Positions 8,553 to 18,577 of a stretch of DNA of 64,000 bases are shown one piece after another. Within the stretch, counting starts at the first letter, position 1; every line of letters starts with the position of its first letter. The DNA is taken from positions 94,016-158,015 of the forward strand of contig NZ_JAAOTJ010000017.1 in NCBI RefSeq assembly GCF_011297335.1. The letters are read 5' to 3'. The position numbers were made by a program, and so were the translations under genes. The notes beneath the pieces are model-generated. The model was not told where the DNA came from, ran no database searches, and saw nothing but the letters and a program-made list of their open reading frames with translations. The DNA comes from Catellatospora methionotrophica (GTDB taxonomy: Bacteria > Actinomycetota > Actinomycetes > Mycobacteriales > Micromonosporaceae).

Positions 8553-9461
8553 GTGAGCGTTAAGAGGGAACAGCGCCCGGTGACCGACGGGCTCATCGTG
8601 GTCGACAAGGCCGGCGGCATGACGTCGCACGACGTCGTGGCGCGGGTCCGCCGGATCGCGGGCACCCGCAAGGTCGGCCACGGCGGCACGCTGGACCCGA
8701 TGGCGACCGGGGTGCTGGTGCTCGGTGTCGGCAAGGCGACCCGGCTGCTCACGTACGTCGTGGGCACGGCCAAGGTCTACCGGGGAGTGATCCGGCTCGG
8801 GCAGGTCACGGTCACCGACGACGCCGAGGGCGACGTCACCGCCACCACGCCCGCCGGGCACGTCACCGACGAGCAGATCCACGCCGGGCTGGCCGCCATG
8901 ACCGGCGAGGTCGACCAGGTGCCGTCGGCGGTCAGCGCGATCAAGGTGAACGGGGTGCGCTCGTACCACCGGGTGCGGCAGGGCGAGCAGGTCGAGCTGC
9001 CCGCGCGCCGGGTGACGATCTCCCGGATCGACGTGTCCGAGATCACCCGCGACGGCGACGTGGTCGACGTGGCCGTGGAGGTGGCCTGCTCGTCGGGGAC
9101 CTACATTCGCGCCATCGCCCGTGACCTGGGCGCCGGGCTCGGTGTCGGCGGTCACCTCACCGCGCTGCGGCGCACCGCCGTGGGCGGGTTCACCCTCGCT
9201 GAGGCGTACACCCTGGAACAGCTCGCGGAGCTGGCCGACCCGGTGGCGCTGCCGCTGGCACAGGCCCTGGGCCGCGCCATGCCGGTGCGCGAGGTCGACG
9301 CGGACGCGGCGAAGATCGTGTCGCACGGCGGGCCGCTGCCTCCGGTCGGCCAGGCCGGGCCGTACGGTGTGGTGGGCCCGGACGGGGCCGCGCTGGCGGT
9401 CATGTCCGAGCGCGGCGGCCGGGCCAAGGCGGAGATCGTCCTGGTGGGAGGCGAGCAGTGA
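8553..9461 (+). CDS. truB: tRNA pseudouridine(55) synthase TruB
   Basis: Makes pseudouridine 55 in the T-loop of tRNAs. The catalytic motif GHGGTLDPMATGVL carries the nucleophilic Asp (residue 48 from this start), preceded by GLIVVDKAGGMTSHDVVARVR. GTG 8553 is chosen because TAGGCT (8539-8544) ends eight bases before it, suggesting a leaderless mRNA; GTG 8580, with AGAGGG upstream, is an alternative that removes nine residues. The C-terminus carries the actinobacterial TruB extension. The stop overlaps the ribF start. Confidence 0.95.
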   Translation: MSVKREQRPVTDGLIVVDKAGGMTSHDVVARVRRIAGTRKVGHGGTLDPMATGVLVLGVGKATRLLTYVVGTAKVYRGVIRLGQVTVTDDAEGDVTATTPAGHVTDEQIHAGLAAMTGEVDQVPSAVSAIKVNGVRSYHRVRQGEQVELPARRVTISRIDVSEITRDGDVVDVAVEVACSSGTYIRAIARDLGAGLGVGGHLTALRRTAVGGFTLAEAYTLEQLAELADPVALPLAQALGRAMPVREVDADAAKIVSHGGPLPPVGQAGPYGVVGPDGAALAVMSERGGRAKAEIVLVGGEQ

Positions 9462-10393
9462 TGCAGCGTTGGCGGGGGTACGACGCGGCGCCGGGCGGCT
9501 GGGGCCGCGCGGTCGTCACCATCGGCGTCTTCGACGGGGTGCACACCGGGCACCAGCAGACCATCGGCCACGCCGTGCAGCGCGCCCGCGAGCTGGGCCT
9601 GCCCGCCGTGGTGCTGACCTTCGACCCGCACCCGTCCGAGGTGGTGCGCCCCGGTTCGCACCCGGCGATGCTGACCTCCCCGCAGCGCAAGGCCGAGCTG
9701 CTGGAGGGACTGGGCGTCGACGTGCTGTGCGTGCAGCCGTTCACGCTCGACTTCTCCAAGCTCGACGCGAACCGCTTCGTGCACGACGTGCTGGTGGAGA
9801 ACCTGCACGCGGCGCTGGTCGTGGTGGGGGAGAACTTCCGGTTCGGGCACCGGGCCGCCGGGGACGTGGAACTGCTGGCCAAGCTGGGCCGCACGTTCGG
9901 CTTCGCGGTCGAGTCGGCCCCGCTGGTCACCGGCGACGGCACGGTCTACTCCTCGACGTACGTGCGGGCCTGCGTGGACGCGGGTGACGTGGCGGCGGCC
10001 GCGGCGGTGCTGGGGCGGCCGCACCGGCTGGAGGGCGTGGTGGTGCGCGGCGACCAGCGCGGGCGGGAGATCGGCTTCCCGACGGCGAACCTGATGGTGG
10101 CCAGGTACGCGGCGGTGCCCGCCGACGGGGTGTACGCCGCCTGGCTGGTGCGCGGCAACGAGCGGCTGCCCGCCGCGGTGTCGATCGGGACGAACCCCAC
10201 GTTCTCCGGCCAGGACCGGCGCGTCGAGGCGTACGTGCTCGACTTCAGCGGCGACCTGTACGGCGAGCGCCTGGCCCTGGACTTCGTCAGCCACCTGCGC
10301 CCGACCCTGAAGTTCGACGGCGTCGACGCCCTCGTCGAGGCGATCCACGACGACGTGGCCCGCACCCGCGCGGCCCTGGGCGTGCCGGCCTGA
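9461..10393 (+). CDS. ribF: Bifunctional riboflavin kinase / FAD synthetase
   Basis: Converts riboflavin to FMN and FMN to FAD. The 310-residue protein has an N-terminal nucleotidyltransferase domain (TIGVFDGVHTGHQQ, FRFGHRAAGD) and a C-terminal riboflavin kinase domain (GREIGFPTANL, SIGTNPTF). ATG 9461 overlaps the truB stop (TGATG) and has GGAGG ten bases upstream; GTG 9458 is a minor alternative. truB-ribF coupling is standard in bacteria. Confidence 0.96.
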   Translation: MQRWRGYDAAPGGWGRAVVTIGVFDGVHTGHQQTIGHAVQRARELGLPAVVLTFDPHPSEVVRPGSHPAMLTSPQRKAELLEGLGVDVLCVQPFTLDFSKLDANRFVHDVLVENLHAALVVVGENFRFGHRAAGDVELLAKLGRTFGFAVESAPLVTGDGTVYSSTYVRACVDAGDVAAAAAVLGRPHRLEGVVVRGDQRGREIGFPTANLMVARYAAVPADGVYAAWLVRGNERLPAAVSIGTNPTFSGQDRRVEAYVLDFSGDLYGERLALDFVSHLRPTLKFDGVDALVEAIHDDVARTRAALGVPA

Positions 10394-10396
10394 TTC

Positions 10397-10461
10397 ATGA
10401 TCGGCGTTTGGTGTCATCTCGTCGGGTAGGACCGCAGATCATGGCACGAAACAGTGATCTT
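10397..10461. repeat. Family A intergenic palindrome, copy 2 (degenerate)
   Basis: Arms at about 10397-10421 and 10434-10461 share the family motif (GATCGGCGTTTGGTGTCAT / GAAACAGTGATCTT) with several mismatches. It lies directly after ribF and before the rpsO promoter. Confidence 0.65.
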
Positions 10462-10553
10462 GCGAGGCGGTGACGGGGCGGCGGCGTGGACGCGGCGCGG
10501 CGCGGGGAACGCGTAGTTTGCGTATCCCGGCGGGGTGGTATCTCACCGGCTGG

Positions 10554-10649
10554 TAGCCTGGGAGGGACACCGGGTCACCGGTGTCGGCCCGGTATGCCTG
10601 CACGACGCCGCGGGATATCGGGTGGCAAGAACCACCAGTTAGGGAGACC
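10554..10649 (+). promoter_or_regulatory. rpsO promoter -10 and structured leader
   Basis: TAGCCT at 10554-10559 is a good -10 hexamer, giving a leader of about 83 bases before rpsO. The leader contains a GGTGG...CCACC hairpin (10621-10636) just before the ribosome binding site TTAGGGAGACC. S15 is known to repress its own mRNA through leader structures in other bacteria; that this leader does so is inference. Confidence 0.5.
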
Positions 10650-10919
10650 ATGGCGCTCGACGCTGCAGTCAAGACCCAGATCATGGCGGACTACGCCACC
10701 GTCGAAGGTGACACCGGTTCGCCGGAGGTCCAGGTGGCGGTCCTCACCAAGCGGATCCAGGACCTGACCGAACACCTCAAGCAGCACAAGCACGACCACC
10801 ACAGCCGTCGTGGTCTGCTGCTGCTGGTCGGCCGCCGCAAGCGGCTGCTGGCCTACCTGCAGAAGTCGGAGATCACGCGCTACCGTGCGCTCATCGAGCG
10901 CCTCGGCCTGCGCCGATAG
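10650..10919 (+). CDS. rpsO: 30S ribosomal protein S15
   Basis: An 89-residue primary 16S rRNA-binding protein. It shows the family pattern: [27 protein letters not shown], then [25 protein letters not shown], ending in [15 protein letters not shown] 10650 follows AGGGAG and gives the canonical length. It is the first gene of the rpsO-pnp pair, with a strong hairpin directly downstream. Confidence 0.98.
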   Translation: MALDAAVKTQIMADYATVEGDTGSPEVQVAVLTKRIQDLTEHLKQHKHDHHSRRGLLLLVGRRKRLLAYLQKSEITRYRALIERLGLRR

Positions 10920-10926
10920 TTCCGAC

Positions 10927-10952
10927 GGGGGAGCGGCGCCAGTCGCTCCCCC
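10927..10952 (+). terminator. rpsO-pnp intercistronic hairpin
   Basis: A perfect 9-bp stem (10927-10935 with 10944-10952, GGGGGAGCG) with an 8-base loop, seven bases after the rpsO stop. In Streptomyces the equivalent rpsO-pnp hairpin is an RNase III target and partial terminator. The same role here is inferred from position. Confidence 0.65.
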
Positions 10953-11151
10953 GATGTTCGACCACACTTTGGCACGCACCCGCCGTCGGGAAGAAACACC
11001 GGGCCTGGCGCAAGCAACACACCCAGGCCAGCCGGTTGGGTCGGTCCTCGGTAGTGGTGTCCGGAGCGAGCTCCGGGCGCTTCGATCGAAGACCGACTGT
11101 CCTACCCGGCAACGGGCGGCTCGTGCCGCGACAGAAGGAGCACACAGCTTC

Positions 11152-13482
11152 ATGACCGAGCACAACCTCGGCGAACAGACCAGCAAAGCAGTGATCGACA
11201 ACGGGTCGTTCGGCACCCGTGAGATCACTTTCTCGACCGGACGGCTGGCCCGACAGGCCGCCGGCTCCGTCATCGCCCAGCTGGGCGACACGGTGGTCCT
11301 CTCCGCGACCACCGCGGGCAAGCAGCCCAAGGACCAGTTCGACTTCTTCCCGCTCACGGTGGACGTCGAGGAGCGGATGTACGCCGCGGGTCGCATCCCC
11401 GGCTCGTTCTTCCGCCGCGAGGGCCGTCCCAGCGAGGACGCCATCCTCACCTGCCGCCTGATCGACCGGCCGCTGCGGCCGTCGTTCGTGAAGGGCCTGC
11501 GCAACGAGGTCCAGGTCGTCGAGACGATCCTCTCGCTCGACCCGGAGCACCCGTACGACGTGGTCGCGATCAACGCGGCCAGCATGTCCACCAAGCTGTC
11601 CGGCCTGCCGTTCAGCGGCCCGATCGGCGCCACCCGCGTGGCGCACATCGACGGCCAGTGGGTGGCGTTCCCGACCCACGCCGAGCTGGCGCGCGCCACG
11701 TTCGACATGGTGGTGGCCGGTCGTGCCCTCGAAGACGGCGACGTCGCCGTCATGATGGTCGAGGCCGAGGCCACCGCGAACACCGTCAAGCTGGTCGCGG
11801 ACGGCGCGCAGGCGCCGACCGAGGAGATCGTGGCCGGTGGCCTGGAGGCCGCCAAGGTCGCCATCCGCGAGCTGTGCCGCGCGCAGAGCGAGCTGGCGGC
11901 GGTCGCGGCGAAGCCGGTGACCGAGTTCCCGGTGTTCCTGGACTACCAGGACGACGCGTACGCGGCCGTGAAGGCGGCGGCGGGCTCCGAGATCGCCGAG
12001 GCTCTCAAGATCGCCGGTAAGGCCGATCGCGAGCAGGCCCTCGACCTGGTCAAGGAGAAGGTCGTCGGCCAGGTCGCGCCGCAGTTCGAGGGGCGTGAGA
12101 AGGAGGTCTCGGCCGCCTTCCGGTCGCTGACCAAGTCCGAGGTGCGCAATCGCGTGCTGCGTGACGGCGTCCGCATGGACGGCCGTGGGCTGCGGGACAT
12201 CCGCCAGCTCACCGCCGAGGTGCAGGTGCTGCCGCGGGTGCACGGCTCGGCGCTGTTCGAGCGGGGCGAGACCCAGATCCTGGGCGTCACCACGCTGAAC
12301 ATGCTGCGCATGGAGCAGGCGCTGGACACTCTGTCGCCGGAGAAGACCAAGCGCTACATGCACAACTACAACTTCCCGCCGTACTCGACCGGTGAGACCG
12401 GCCGGGTCGGCTCGCCGAAGCGCCGCGAGATCGGCCACGGCGCGCTGGCGGAGCGGGCCCTCATCCCGGTGCTGCCGGCGCGCGAGGAGTTCCCGTACGC
12501 CATCCGGCAGGTGTCGGAGGCCCTGGGCTCCAACGGCTCGACCTCGATGGGTTCGGTCTGCGCGTCGACCATGTCGCTGCTGAGCGCCGGTGTGCCGCTG
12601 AAGGCCCCCGTCGCCGGTATCGCCATGGGCCTCATCTCCGACGAGGTGGACGGCAAGACCCAGTACGTGACGCTGACCGACATCCTCGGTGCCGAGGACG
12701 CGTTCGGTGACATGGACTTCAAGGTCGCCGGTACGCCGGACTTCGTGACCGCCCTGCAGCTGGACACCAAGCTCGACGGCATCCCGTCGGACGTGCTGGC
12801 CGCCGCACTGCAGCAGGCCCACGAGGCGCGCCAGACCATCCTGGGTGTGATGGCCGCGGCCATCGCCGCTCCGGGTGAGATGAGCGAGTACGCCCCGCGG
12901 GTCACCTCGGTCAAGATCCCCGTCGACAAGATCGGCATGGTGATCGGGCCCAAGGGCCAGACCATCAACGCGATCCAGGACGAGACCGGCGCCGAGATCT
13001 CCATCGAGGACGACGGCACGATCTACGTCGGCGCGACCAACGGCCCGTCGGCCCAGGCCGCCGTGGACCGGATCAACGCCATCGCGAACCCGACCATGCC
13101 GAAGGTGGGCGACCGCTTCCTGGGCACCGTGGTGAAGACGGCGGCGTTCGGCGCCTTCGTCTCGCTGCTGCCGGGCCGCGACGGCCTGCTGCACATCTCC
13201 AAGGTGGGCGACGGCAAGCGGGTCGACCGCGTCGAGGACTTCCTCAACGTCGGCGACAAGGTCGAGGTCGTCATCGCCGACATCGACGCGCGCGGCAAGG
13301 TCTACCTGGACAAGATCGGTCCCGACGGGAACCCGATCGTCAGCGACAAGCCGGTCCCCCGCGAGGGTGACCGGGGCGGCGAGCGCGGCGGCGACCGCGG
13401 CCCGCGTCGCGAGGGCGGCGACCGGCCGGCCCGCAGCGCTGAGGGTGGCGGCGAGCGCCGTCGCACCCAGCGTCGCGACTGA
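11152..13482 (+). CDS. pnp: Polynucleotide phosphorylase / guanosine pentaphosphate synthetase
   Basis: 3'-5' phosphorolytic exoribonuclease and polymerase of 776 residues. Two RNase PH-like cores flank an alpha-helical domain. A KH domain (about residues 583-640, with [20 protein letters not shown]) and an S1 domain (about 650-725) follow, then a Gly/Arg/Asp-rich tail. ATG 11152 is preceded by AGAAGGAG at 11 bases; the frame is open further upstream but that region is the rpsO-pnp leader. Actinobacterial enzymes of this type also make pppGpp. A large palindrome follows the stop. Confidence 0.97.
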   Translation: MTEHNLGEQTSKAVIDNGSFGTREITFSTGRLARQAAGSVIAQLGDTVVLSATTAGKQPKDQFDFFPLTVDVEERMYAAGRIPGSFFRREGRPSEDAILTCRLIDRPLRPSFVKGLRNEVQVVETILSLDPEHPYDVVAINAASMSTKLSGLPFSGPIGATRVAHIDGQWVAFPTHAELARATFDMVVAGRALEDGDVAVMMVEAEATANTVKLVADGAQAPTEEIVAGGLEAAKVAIRELCRAQSELAAVAAKPVTEFPVFLDYQDDAYAAVKAAAGSEIAEALKIAGKADREQALDLVKEKVVGQVAPQFEGREKEVSAAFRSLTKSEVRNRVLRDGVRMDGRGLRDIRQLTAEVQVLPRVHGSALFERGETQILGVTTLNMLRMEQALDTLSPEKTKRYMHNYNFPPYSTGETGRVGSPKRREIGHGALAERALIPVLPAREEFPYAIRQVSEALGSNGSTSMGSVCASTMSLLSAGVPLKAPVAGIAMGLISDEVDGKTQYVTLTDILGAEDAFGDMDFKVAGTPDFVTALQLDTKLDGIPSDVLAAALQQAHEARQTILGVMAAAIAAPGEMSEYAPRVTSVKIPVDKIGMVIGPKGQTINAIQDETGAEISIEDDGTIYVGATNGPSAQAAVDRINAIANPTMPKVGDRFLGTVVKTAAFGAFVSLLPGRDGLLHISKVGDGKRVDRVEDFLNVGDKVEVVIADIDARGKVYLDKIGPDGNPIVSDKPVPREGDRGGERGGDRGPRREGGDRPARSAEGGGERRRTQRRD

Positions 13483-13510
13483 CGTCGTTGACCAGCCAGA
13501 ACAGCTAGAA

Positions 13511-13549
13511 CACAGCCCGCGGGGAAGGAATCCTTCCCCGCGGGCTGTG
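13511..13549. terminator. Long perfect palindrome after pnp
   Basis: 19-base arms (13511-13529 and 13531-13549) are perfectly complementary around one central base. This is the most stable hairpin in the window and a likely bidirectional stop or mRNA-end stabiliser between pnp and the M16 peptidase gene. No T-tract follows. Confidence 0.75.
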
Positions 13550-13576
13550 CCCGTTACCCGCCCTCGCTGAGGAACC

Positions 13577-15118
13577 GTGCCGCCCATGTCTCCTGCACCT
13601 GTCACCGGCGGCGAGCCCACGCCGCAGTCCACCGGACCGGCTCCCGCCGCCCCTCGCGCTGGGCGGGCCGACACCGCCTCCGGCCAAGCGGATGCCGCCT
13701 CCGGACAGGCCGGTGTCGCCGACGGGCCGACTGATGCCGCCTCCGGGCAGGCGAGTGGCCGACGGCGGGCCGCTCCCGCCGCACCTGCCGCCCGTTCCGG
13801 CAGCGGTGCGCGGGCGGTGACCCGGGTCCTCGACAGCGATCCGCTAGGCGGGACGGTACGGCGCACCGTGCTGCCCAACGGGATGCGCATCCTCACCGAA
13901 GCCGTGCCCGCGATGCGCAGCGTGACCTTCGGCATCTGGGTCGGCGTCGGCTCGCGCGACGAGGCCCCGCAGCTCGGCGGCGCGTCGCACTTCCTGGAGC
14001 ACCTGCTGTTCAAGGGCACCCGCAAGCGTTCCGCGCTGGACATCTCGGCGCAGATCGAGGCGGTCGGCGGCGAGACCAACGCGTACACCGCCAAGGAGTA
14101 CACCTGCTACTACGCGCGGGTGCTCGACGCGGACCTGCCGCTGGCCATCGACGTCATGTGCGACGCGGTCGCCGACTCGGTGCTGGCCGAGGCCGACGTC
14201 GAGACCGAGCGCGGGGTGATCCTCGAAGAGATCGCCATGCACGCCGACGAACCCGGTGACGAGGTCCACGACCTGCACATGGAGGTCCTGTACGGCGACC
14301 ATCCGCTGGGCCGCCTGATCTCGGGCACCGCGGAGACCATCACGCCGATGACCCGTAAGCAGATCAACAGCTTCTACCGGCGGCGGTACACCCCGCCGGT
14401 GATCGTGGTCGCGGCCGCGGGCAACCTGGACCACGCGACCGTGGTCAAGCAGGTGCGGGAGGCCTTCGCGGGTACGCCCCTCGGCGACGCCCCGGCGGCC
14501 TCCCCGGAGCCGACCCGCTCGCCGCACGCGAAGGTCAAGCACCGCCCGGCCGCCACGCTGGTGCGCCCCGACGACACCGAGCAGGCCCACCTGGTGCTCG
14601 GCGGCCCGGCCCTGCACCGCCACGACGAGCGCCGGTTCGCGCTCGGCGTGCTGAACAACGTGCTCGGCGGCGGCATGTCCAGCCGCCTGTTCCAGCAGGT
14701 ACGCGAGAAGCGCGGGCTGGCCTACTCGGTCTACTCCTACACCTCGCAGTACGCCGAGACCGGCAGCTTCGCCGTGTACGCCGGTTGCGCCCCCGCCAAG
14801 GCCGACGAGGTCCTCGCCCTGATCCGCCAGGAGCTGGCCGATACCGCCGCCCACGGCATCACCGCCGAGGAACTGCGCCGCGGCAAGGGCATGCTCAAGG
14901 GCTCCCTGGTCCTCGGCCTGGAGGACACCGGCTCCCGGATGAGCCGCCTCGGCAAGGGCGAACTCATGCACGGCGACCTGATGTCCGTCGACGAACTCCT
15001 GCGCCGCATCGAGTCCGTGACTCTCGACGAGGTGAACCACATAGCCGCCACGATCCTCACCGCCCCCATGTCCCTGGCCGTGGTAGGCCCCTTCGACGAG
15101 ACCGCCTTCCAGCTGTAG
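13577..15118 (+). CDS. M16 family zinc metallopeptidase (pitrilysin-like)
   Basis: A 513-residue processing-peptidase-like enzyme. The inverted zinc motif HFLEH is in GGASHFLEHLLFKGT, with the downstream Glu in ETERGVILEEIAMHAD. The C-terminal half carries the usual RxxY-type segment (EKRGLAYSVYSY). The first 85 residues are low-complexity Ala/Gly/Pro with imperfect ASGQA repeats and are not part of the catalytic fold; GTG 13577 and ATG 13586 are possible starts, and a later one is conceivable. It follows pnp, as in Streptomyces. Substrate unknown. Confidence 0.92.
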   Translation: MPPMSPAPVTGGEPTPQSTGPAPAAPRAGRADTASGQADAASGQAGVADGPTDAASGQASGRRRAAPAAPAARSGSGARAVTRVLDSDPLGGTVRRTVLPNGMRILTEAVPAMRSVTFGIWVGVGSRDEAPQLGGASHFLEHLLFKGTRKRSALDISAQIEAVGGETNAYTAKEYTCYYARVLDADLPLAIDVMCDAVADSVLAEADVETERGVILEEIAMHADEPGDEVHDLHMEVLYGDHPLGRLISGTAETITPMTRKQINSFYRRRYTPPVIVVAAAGNLDHATVVKQVREAFAGTPLGDAPAASPEPTRSPHAKVKHRPAATLVRPDDTEQAHLVLGGPALHRHDERRFALGVLNNVLGGGMSSRLFQQVREKRGLAYSVYSYTSQYAETGSFAVYAGCAPAKADEVLALIRQELADTAAHGITAEELRRGKGMLKGSLVLGLEDTGSRMSRLGKGELMHGDLMSVDELLRRIESVTLDEVNHIAATILTAPMSLAVVGPFDETAFQL

Positions 15119-15132
15119 CCCCCTTCCCTGGG

Positions 15133-15194
15133 TCGATCATGAACTTATGGACGGGCTGGGCGGCGTGTCGCCACCCCTAACTTCATGATCGATT
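15133..15194. repeat. Family B intergenic palindrome, copy 1
   Basis: Arms TCGATCATGAA (15133-15143) and its complement ending near 15192 are extended by about seven imperfect pairs. It lies between the M16 gene and dapB. The related copy is at 25398-25467. Confidence 0.7.
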
Positions 15195-15270
15195 CGGGGG
15201 TCGGGGCAGGTGGGGGAGGGGTGTCCCGAAAGCGCGTGGTCGTCGCGCTGGGGGCCGTCGGATCCGCTAG

Positions 15271-16035
<765 letters not shown>

Positions 16036-16063
16036 CCGTCCCGCCGGCCCCGCGCGCCGCTAC

Positions 16064-16128
16064 AAGATCGCTGTTTCGGGTCAGAACCTGTGGTCCAAAC
16101 GCAGGTTCTGACCACAAACAGCGATCTT
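16064..16128. repeat. Family A intergenic palindrome, copy 3
   Basis: Arms 16064-16090 and 16102-16128 pair over 27 positions with about three mismatches. It lies between the convergent genes dapB and a GNAT, where a bidirectional terminator would be expected. Confidence 0.85.
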
Positions 16129-16179
16129 CGGGAGGGGCGGGCGGGTCCCGGAGGGGCGGGCGGGCCCGGAGGGGGCGGG

Positions 16180-16752
16180 TCAGAGGGTGGTGTGGAGGCG
16201 GAGTTGGGGGACGAGGAGGTCGTCGACGTCGAGGGCGCGGGTGGCACCGTCGGGGGCCCAGCCCGCTGAGGTGAGGAACTTGCGGGTCGCGGCGTCGGCG
16301 TCGAAGGCCCAGCAGACGGCGCTGTCGAAGCCGTCGCCGCGCCACAGGTCGACACTGGCCGCCAGCAGCCGGCTGCCATGGCCGCGCCGCCCCCAGCGGG
16401 GCTCCACCAGCATGTCCGTGACGGCTGCCACGTTCTCGCGCTCCGGGGTGTGATCCTCGTCGGCGGCCAGCGCCCCGTCGTCGAAGGGACCGGAGGCCGC
16501 GAAACCCACCACGTATTCTTGGACGGCCTGCTCGACCGCGTTCTGCTCGACGGCGACGAGGACCCGGTGGCGGCCGGTGGGGGGCGCGGTGACCGCGTCC
16601 GTCCAGCGCAGCGCCAGGAACGCCTCGTCGATCTCGTCCAGGACGTGTTTGGGCAGCACCCGGCGATAGGCGACCCGCCAGGTCGCCAACTGGATACGTG
16701 CTATCTCGCCGGCGTCGTCGGGACGCGCCGGTCGGACGAAACCGACTGCCAC
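16180..16752 (-). CDS. GNAT family N-acetyltransferase
   Basis: A 190-residue acetyl-CoA-dependent transferase; substrate unknown. It starts AVGFVRPARPDDAGEIARIQLATWRVAY and contains the acetyl-CoA loop region DMLVEPRWGRRGHGSRLLAA. On the minus strand TACGCT ends six bases before GTG 16752, so this start is preferred over an upstream ATG. It resembles the GNAT at 17946-18476 in its first 50 residues (W-x-VAY and P-x-HVL), suggesting paralogy. It is divergent from the glycosyltransferase gene. Confidence 0.85.
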   Translation of the reverse strand: MAVGFVRPARPDDAGEIARIQLATWRVAYRRVLPKHVLDEIDEAFLALRWTDAVTAPPTGRHRVLVAVEQNAVEQAVQEYVVGFAASGPFDDGALAADEDHTPERENVAAVTDMLVEPRWGRRGHGSRLLAASVDLWRGDGFDSAVCWAFDADAATRKFLTSAGWAPDGATRALDVDDLLVPQLRLHTTL

Positions 16753-16799
16753 GCCCGAAGCGTACCGAGCCCACCCGGGCACTGATCAGGAGGTCTGGC

Positions 16800-18035
16800 T
16801 TGAGCCGTGGACGGCAGATCGCGACGGTGTCGGCCCTGGGGGTGGCGGCACTGGTGTTCGTCGCGCTGTTCGCGCAGCGGCACGGCTTCTTCGACCTGAA
16901 CGTGTACTACGGCGCGGTCCGGTTCTGGACCGGCGGCGGCGAGATCTACGACTTCGTCCGGCCGAACAGCACGTACGGCTTCACGTACCCGCCGTTCGCG
17001 GCGCTGACCATGCTGCCGATGGCGCTGCTGTCGTGGCCCGCCGCGATCGCGGTGAGTTCGGTCGCGACGGCGCTGGTGACGTGGTGGCTGCTGCGGCTGC
17101 TGCTCGGGCCGGTGATCGCGGCGCAGCGCTGGACGCCCTGGTTCGCGGTGGCGATCGCGCTGTGCCTGGTCACCGTGTACGAGCCGATGCGCGAGACCTT
17201 CCTGTTCGGCCAGGTCAACATGCTGCTGCTGGGGCTGGTCGCGGCGGACCTGCTGCTGTTCACGCGCAGGGGCAGCCGGTGGGGCGGGGTGGGCATCGGC
17301 CTGGCCACCGCGATCAAGCTGACCCCGGGCATCTTCATCGTGTACCTGCTGATCACCAGGCGCTGGCGGGCCGCGGCGGTGGCCAGCGGCACGGCGTCGG
17401 CGGCGACACTGCTCGCGGCGGCGGTCGCGCCGGACGCCACGCGCGAGTTCTGGACCAGTGCGCTGTGGGACACCGACCGGGTCGGCGTGCTGTCGTTCAT
17501 CTCGAACCAGTCCCTGCAGGGCGTCGTCGCCCGGCTGACCACGGGCCACCCGAGCAAGGCGCTGTGGGCGGTGCTGGTGGTGGCCGTGCTGGCGGTGTGG
17601 TTCGTGCGGTCCCGGGCGGCGGTGGCCCGGGGCGACGAGGTCGCCGGGCTGGCGTTCACCGGCATCATCGGCGTGCTGATCAGCCCCGTGACCTGGGTCC
17701 ACCACCTGGTGTGGCTGATTCCCGCGCTGGTGCTGCTGGTCGAGCACGGCTTCGCCGCCGCGCCGCGCAGCCACCGCCGGTGGGCGCTGCTGGGCCTGGC
17801 CGGGGTGTCGTACGTCATCCTGTCCAGCCGGGTCGTCTGGCTGTGGGAGGGCGACGTGGGCGGGTTCGGCACGCTGCTGGGCTCGAACCTGTACGTCTGG
17901 GTCTGCCTGGCCCTGCTGTGCTGCACGCCGCTGGCGGCGGCCGGTTCAGCCGCGCCTGAGGGCGCAGCGCAGCTCGGGGATGTCGACGTCACTGCCGGTC
18001 GGCCGGTACGCGGCCCGAAGTCCGTCCGGGTGTAG
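16800..18035 (+). CDS. GT87-type polyprenol-phosphate-dependent membrane glycosyltransferase
   Basis: A 411-residue protein with about ten membrane helices of the DUF2029/GT87 family, which includes mycobacterial alpha-1,2-mannosyltransferases using polyprenyl-phosphate-mannose. The family signature FFDLNVYYGAVRFWTGGGEIYDF with the acidic residue in the first extracytoplasmic loop is present, as is TYPPFAAL. TTG 16800 follows AGGAGG with six bases of spacing. The last 90 bases overlap the 3' end of the convergent GNAT gene, giving a hydrophilic Ala/Gly tail. Sugar specificity is unknown. Confidence 0.85.
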   Translation: MSRGRQIATVSALGVAALVFVALFAQRHGFFDLNVYYGAVRFWTGGGEIYDFVRPNSTYGFTYPPFAALTMLPMALLSWPAAIAVSSVATALVTWWLLRLLLGPVIAAQRWTPWFAVAIALCLVTVYEPMRETFLFGQVNMLLLGLVAADLLLFTRRGSRWGGVGIGLATAIKLTPGIFIVYLLITRRWRAAAVASGTASAATLLAAAVAPDATREFWTSALWDTDRVGVLSFISNQSLQGVVARLTTGHPSKALWAVLVVAVLAVWFVRSRAAVARGDEVAGLAFTGIIGVLISPVTWVHHLVWLIPALVLLVEHGFAAAPRSHRRWALLGLAGVSYVILSSRVVWLWEGDVGGFGTLLGSNLYVWVCLALLCCTPLAAAGSAAPEGAAQLGDVDVTAGRPVRGPKSVRV

Positions 18036-18476
18036 CCCGTGCCGGGCGTAGAACCGCAGCGCCCGGTGGTTGTCCGCGAGCGCCCAGAGCCGCACCTCGG
18101 CCTGCGGCAGCGCGTCGAGCGCGGCCAGTAGCAGCGCGTCGCCCGACCCGGTGCCCCAGTGTGCGGGGTCGACGTAGATCGCCAGGATCTCGCCGTACTC
18201 GGGTCGCAGCGGGCTGCCGTCCAGCTCCTGGGCGCGGTAGGGGCCGTGGCAGACGAACCCGGTGACGGTGTCTGCGTCGTGCGCGACAAGGTTGCGGAAG
18301 GGGTTGTCCGGATCGGCGAGCCGATCGAGCCGCCACGCGGTCCGGGCGGTCACGTCGAGTGCGGCCAGAACATGGTCGGGCACGATTCCGGCGTACGCCA
18401 CCTGCCAGGCCCGTATGTGCACCGCCGCCACGGCTGCGCAGTCGCCGGGTGTCTCCGGCCGAACGCTGATCCCCAT
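17946..18476 (-). CDS. GNAT family N-acetyltransferase
   Basis: A 176-residue GNAT with IRAWQVAYAGIVPDHVLAALD near the N-terminus and YVDPAHWGTGSGDALLLAAL as the acetyl-CoA-binding helix region; the C-terminal NHRALRFYARHGL is typical. TAGGCT lies eight bases upstream of ATG 18476 on the minus strand. Its 3' end overlaps the GT87 gene on the other strand by 90 bases. Substrate unknown. Confidence 0.88.
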   Translation of the reverse strand: MGISVRPETPGDCAAVAAVHIRAWQVAYAGIVPDHVLAALDVTARTAWRLDRLADPDNPFRNLVAHDADTVTGFVCHGPYRAQELDGSPLRPEYGEILAIYVDPAHWGTGSGDALLLAALDALPQAEVRLWALADNHRALRFYARHGLHPDGLRAAYRPTGSDVDIPELRCALRRG

Positions 18477-18516
18477 GCCCGCAGAGCCTACGAAGACCCG
18501 CCCCGACGGGCAAAGA

Positions 18517-18536
18517 GGTTACGAAGGCGTCCTTCC
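18517..18536. repeat. Possible half-copy of family D element
   Basis: A 20-base segment in the divergent gap between the GNAT and YcaQ genes matches the left arm of the family D copy at 56503-56522 at about 16 positions. It contains a small inverted repeat GAAGG...CCTTC. No second arm is seen. Confidence 0.35.
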
Positions 18537-18577
18537 TCACCGGTAGGCGTCGGGGGTGGGGGGTAGCGTCGGGCGGC

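Noticed and set aside
10891..14103. 1070-codon open frame antisense to pnp
   Set aside because: Antisense shadow of pnp and the M16 gene, with His/Arg/Gly-rich nonsense composition.
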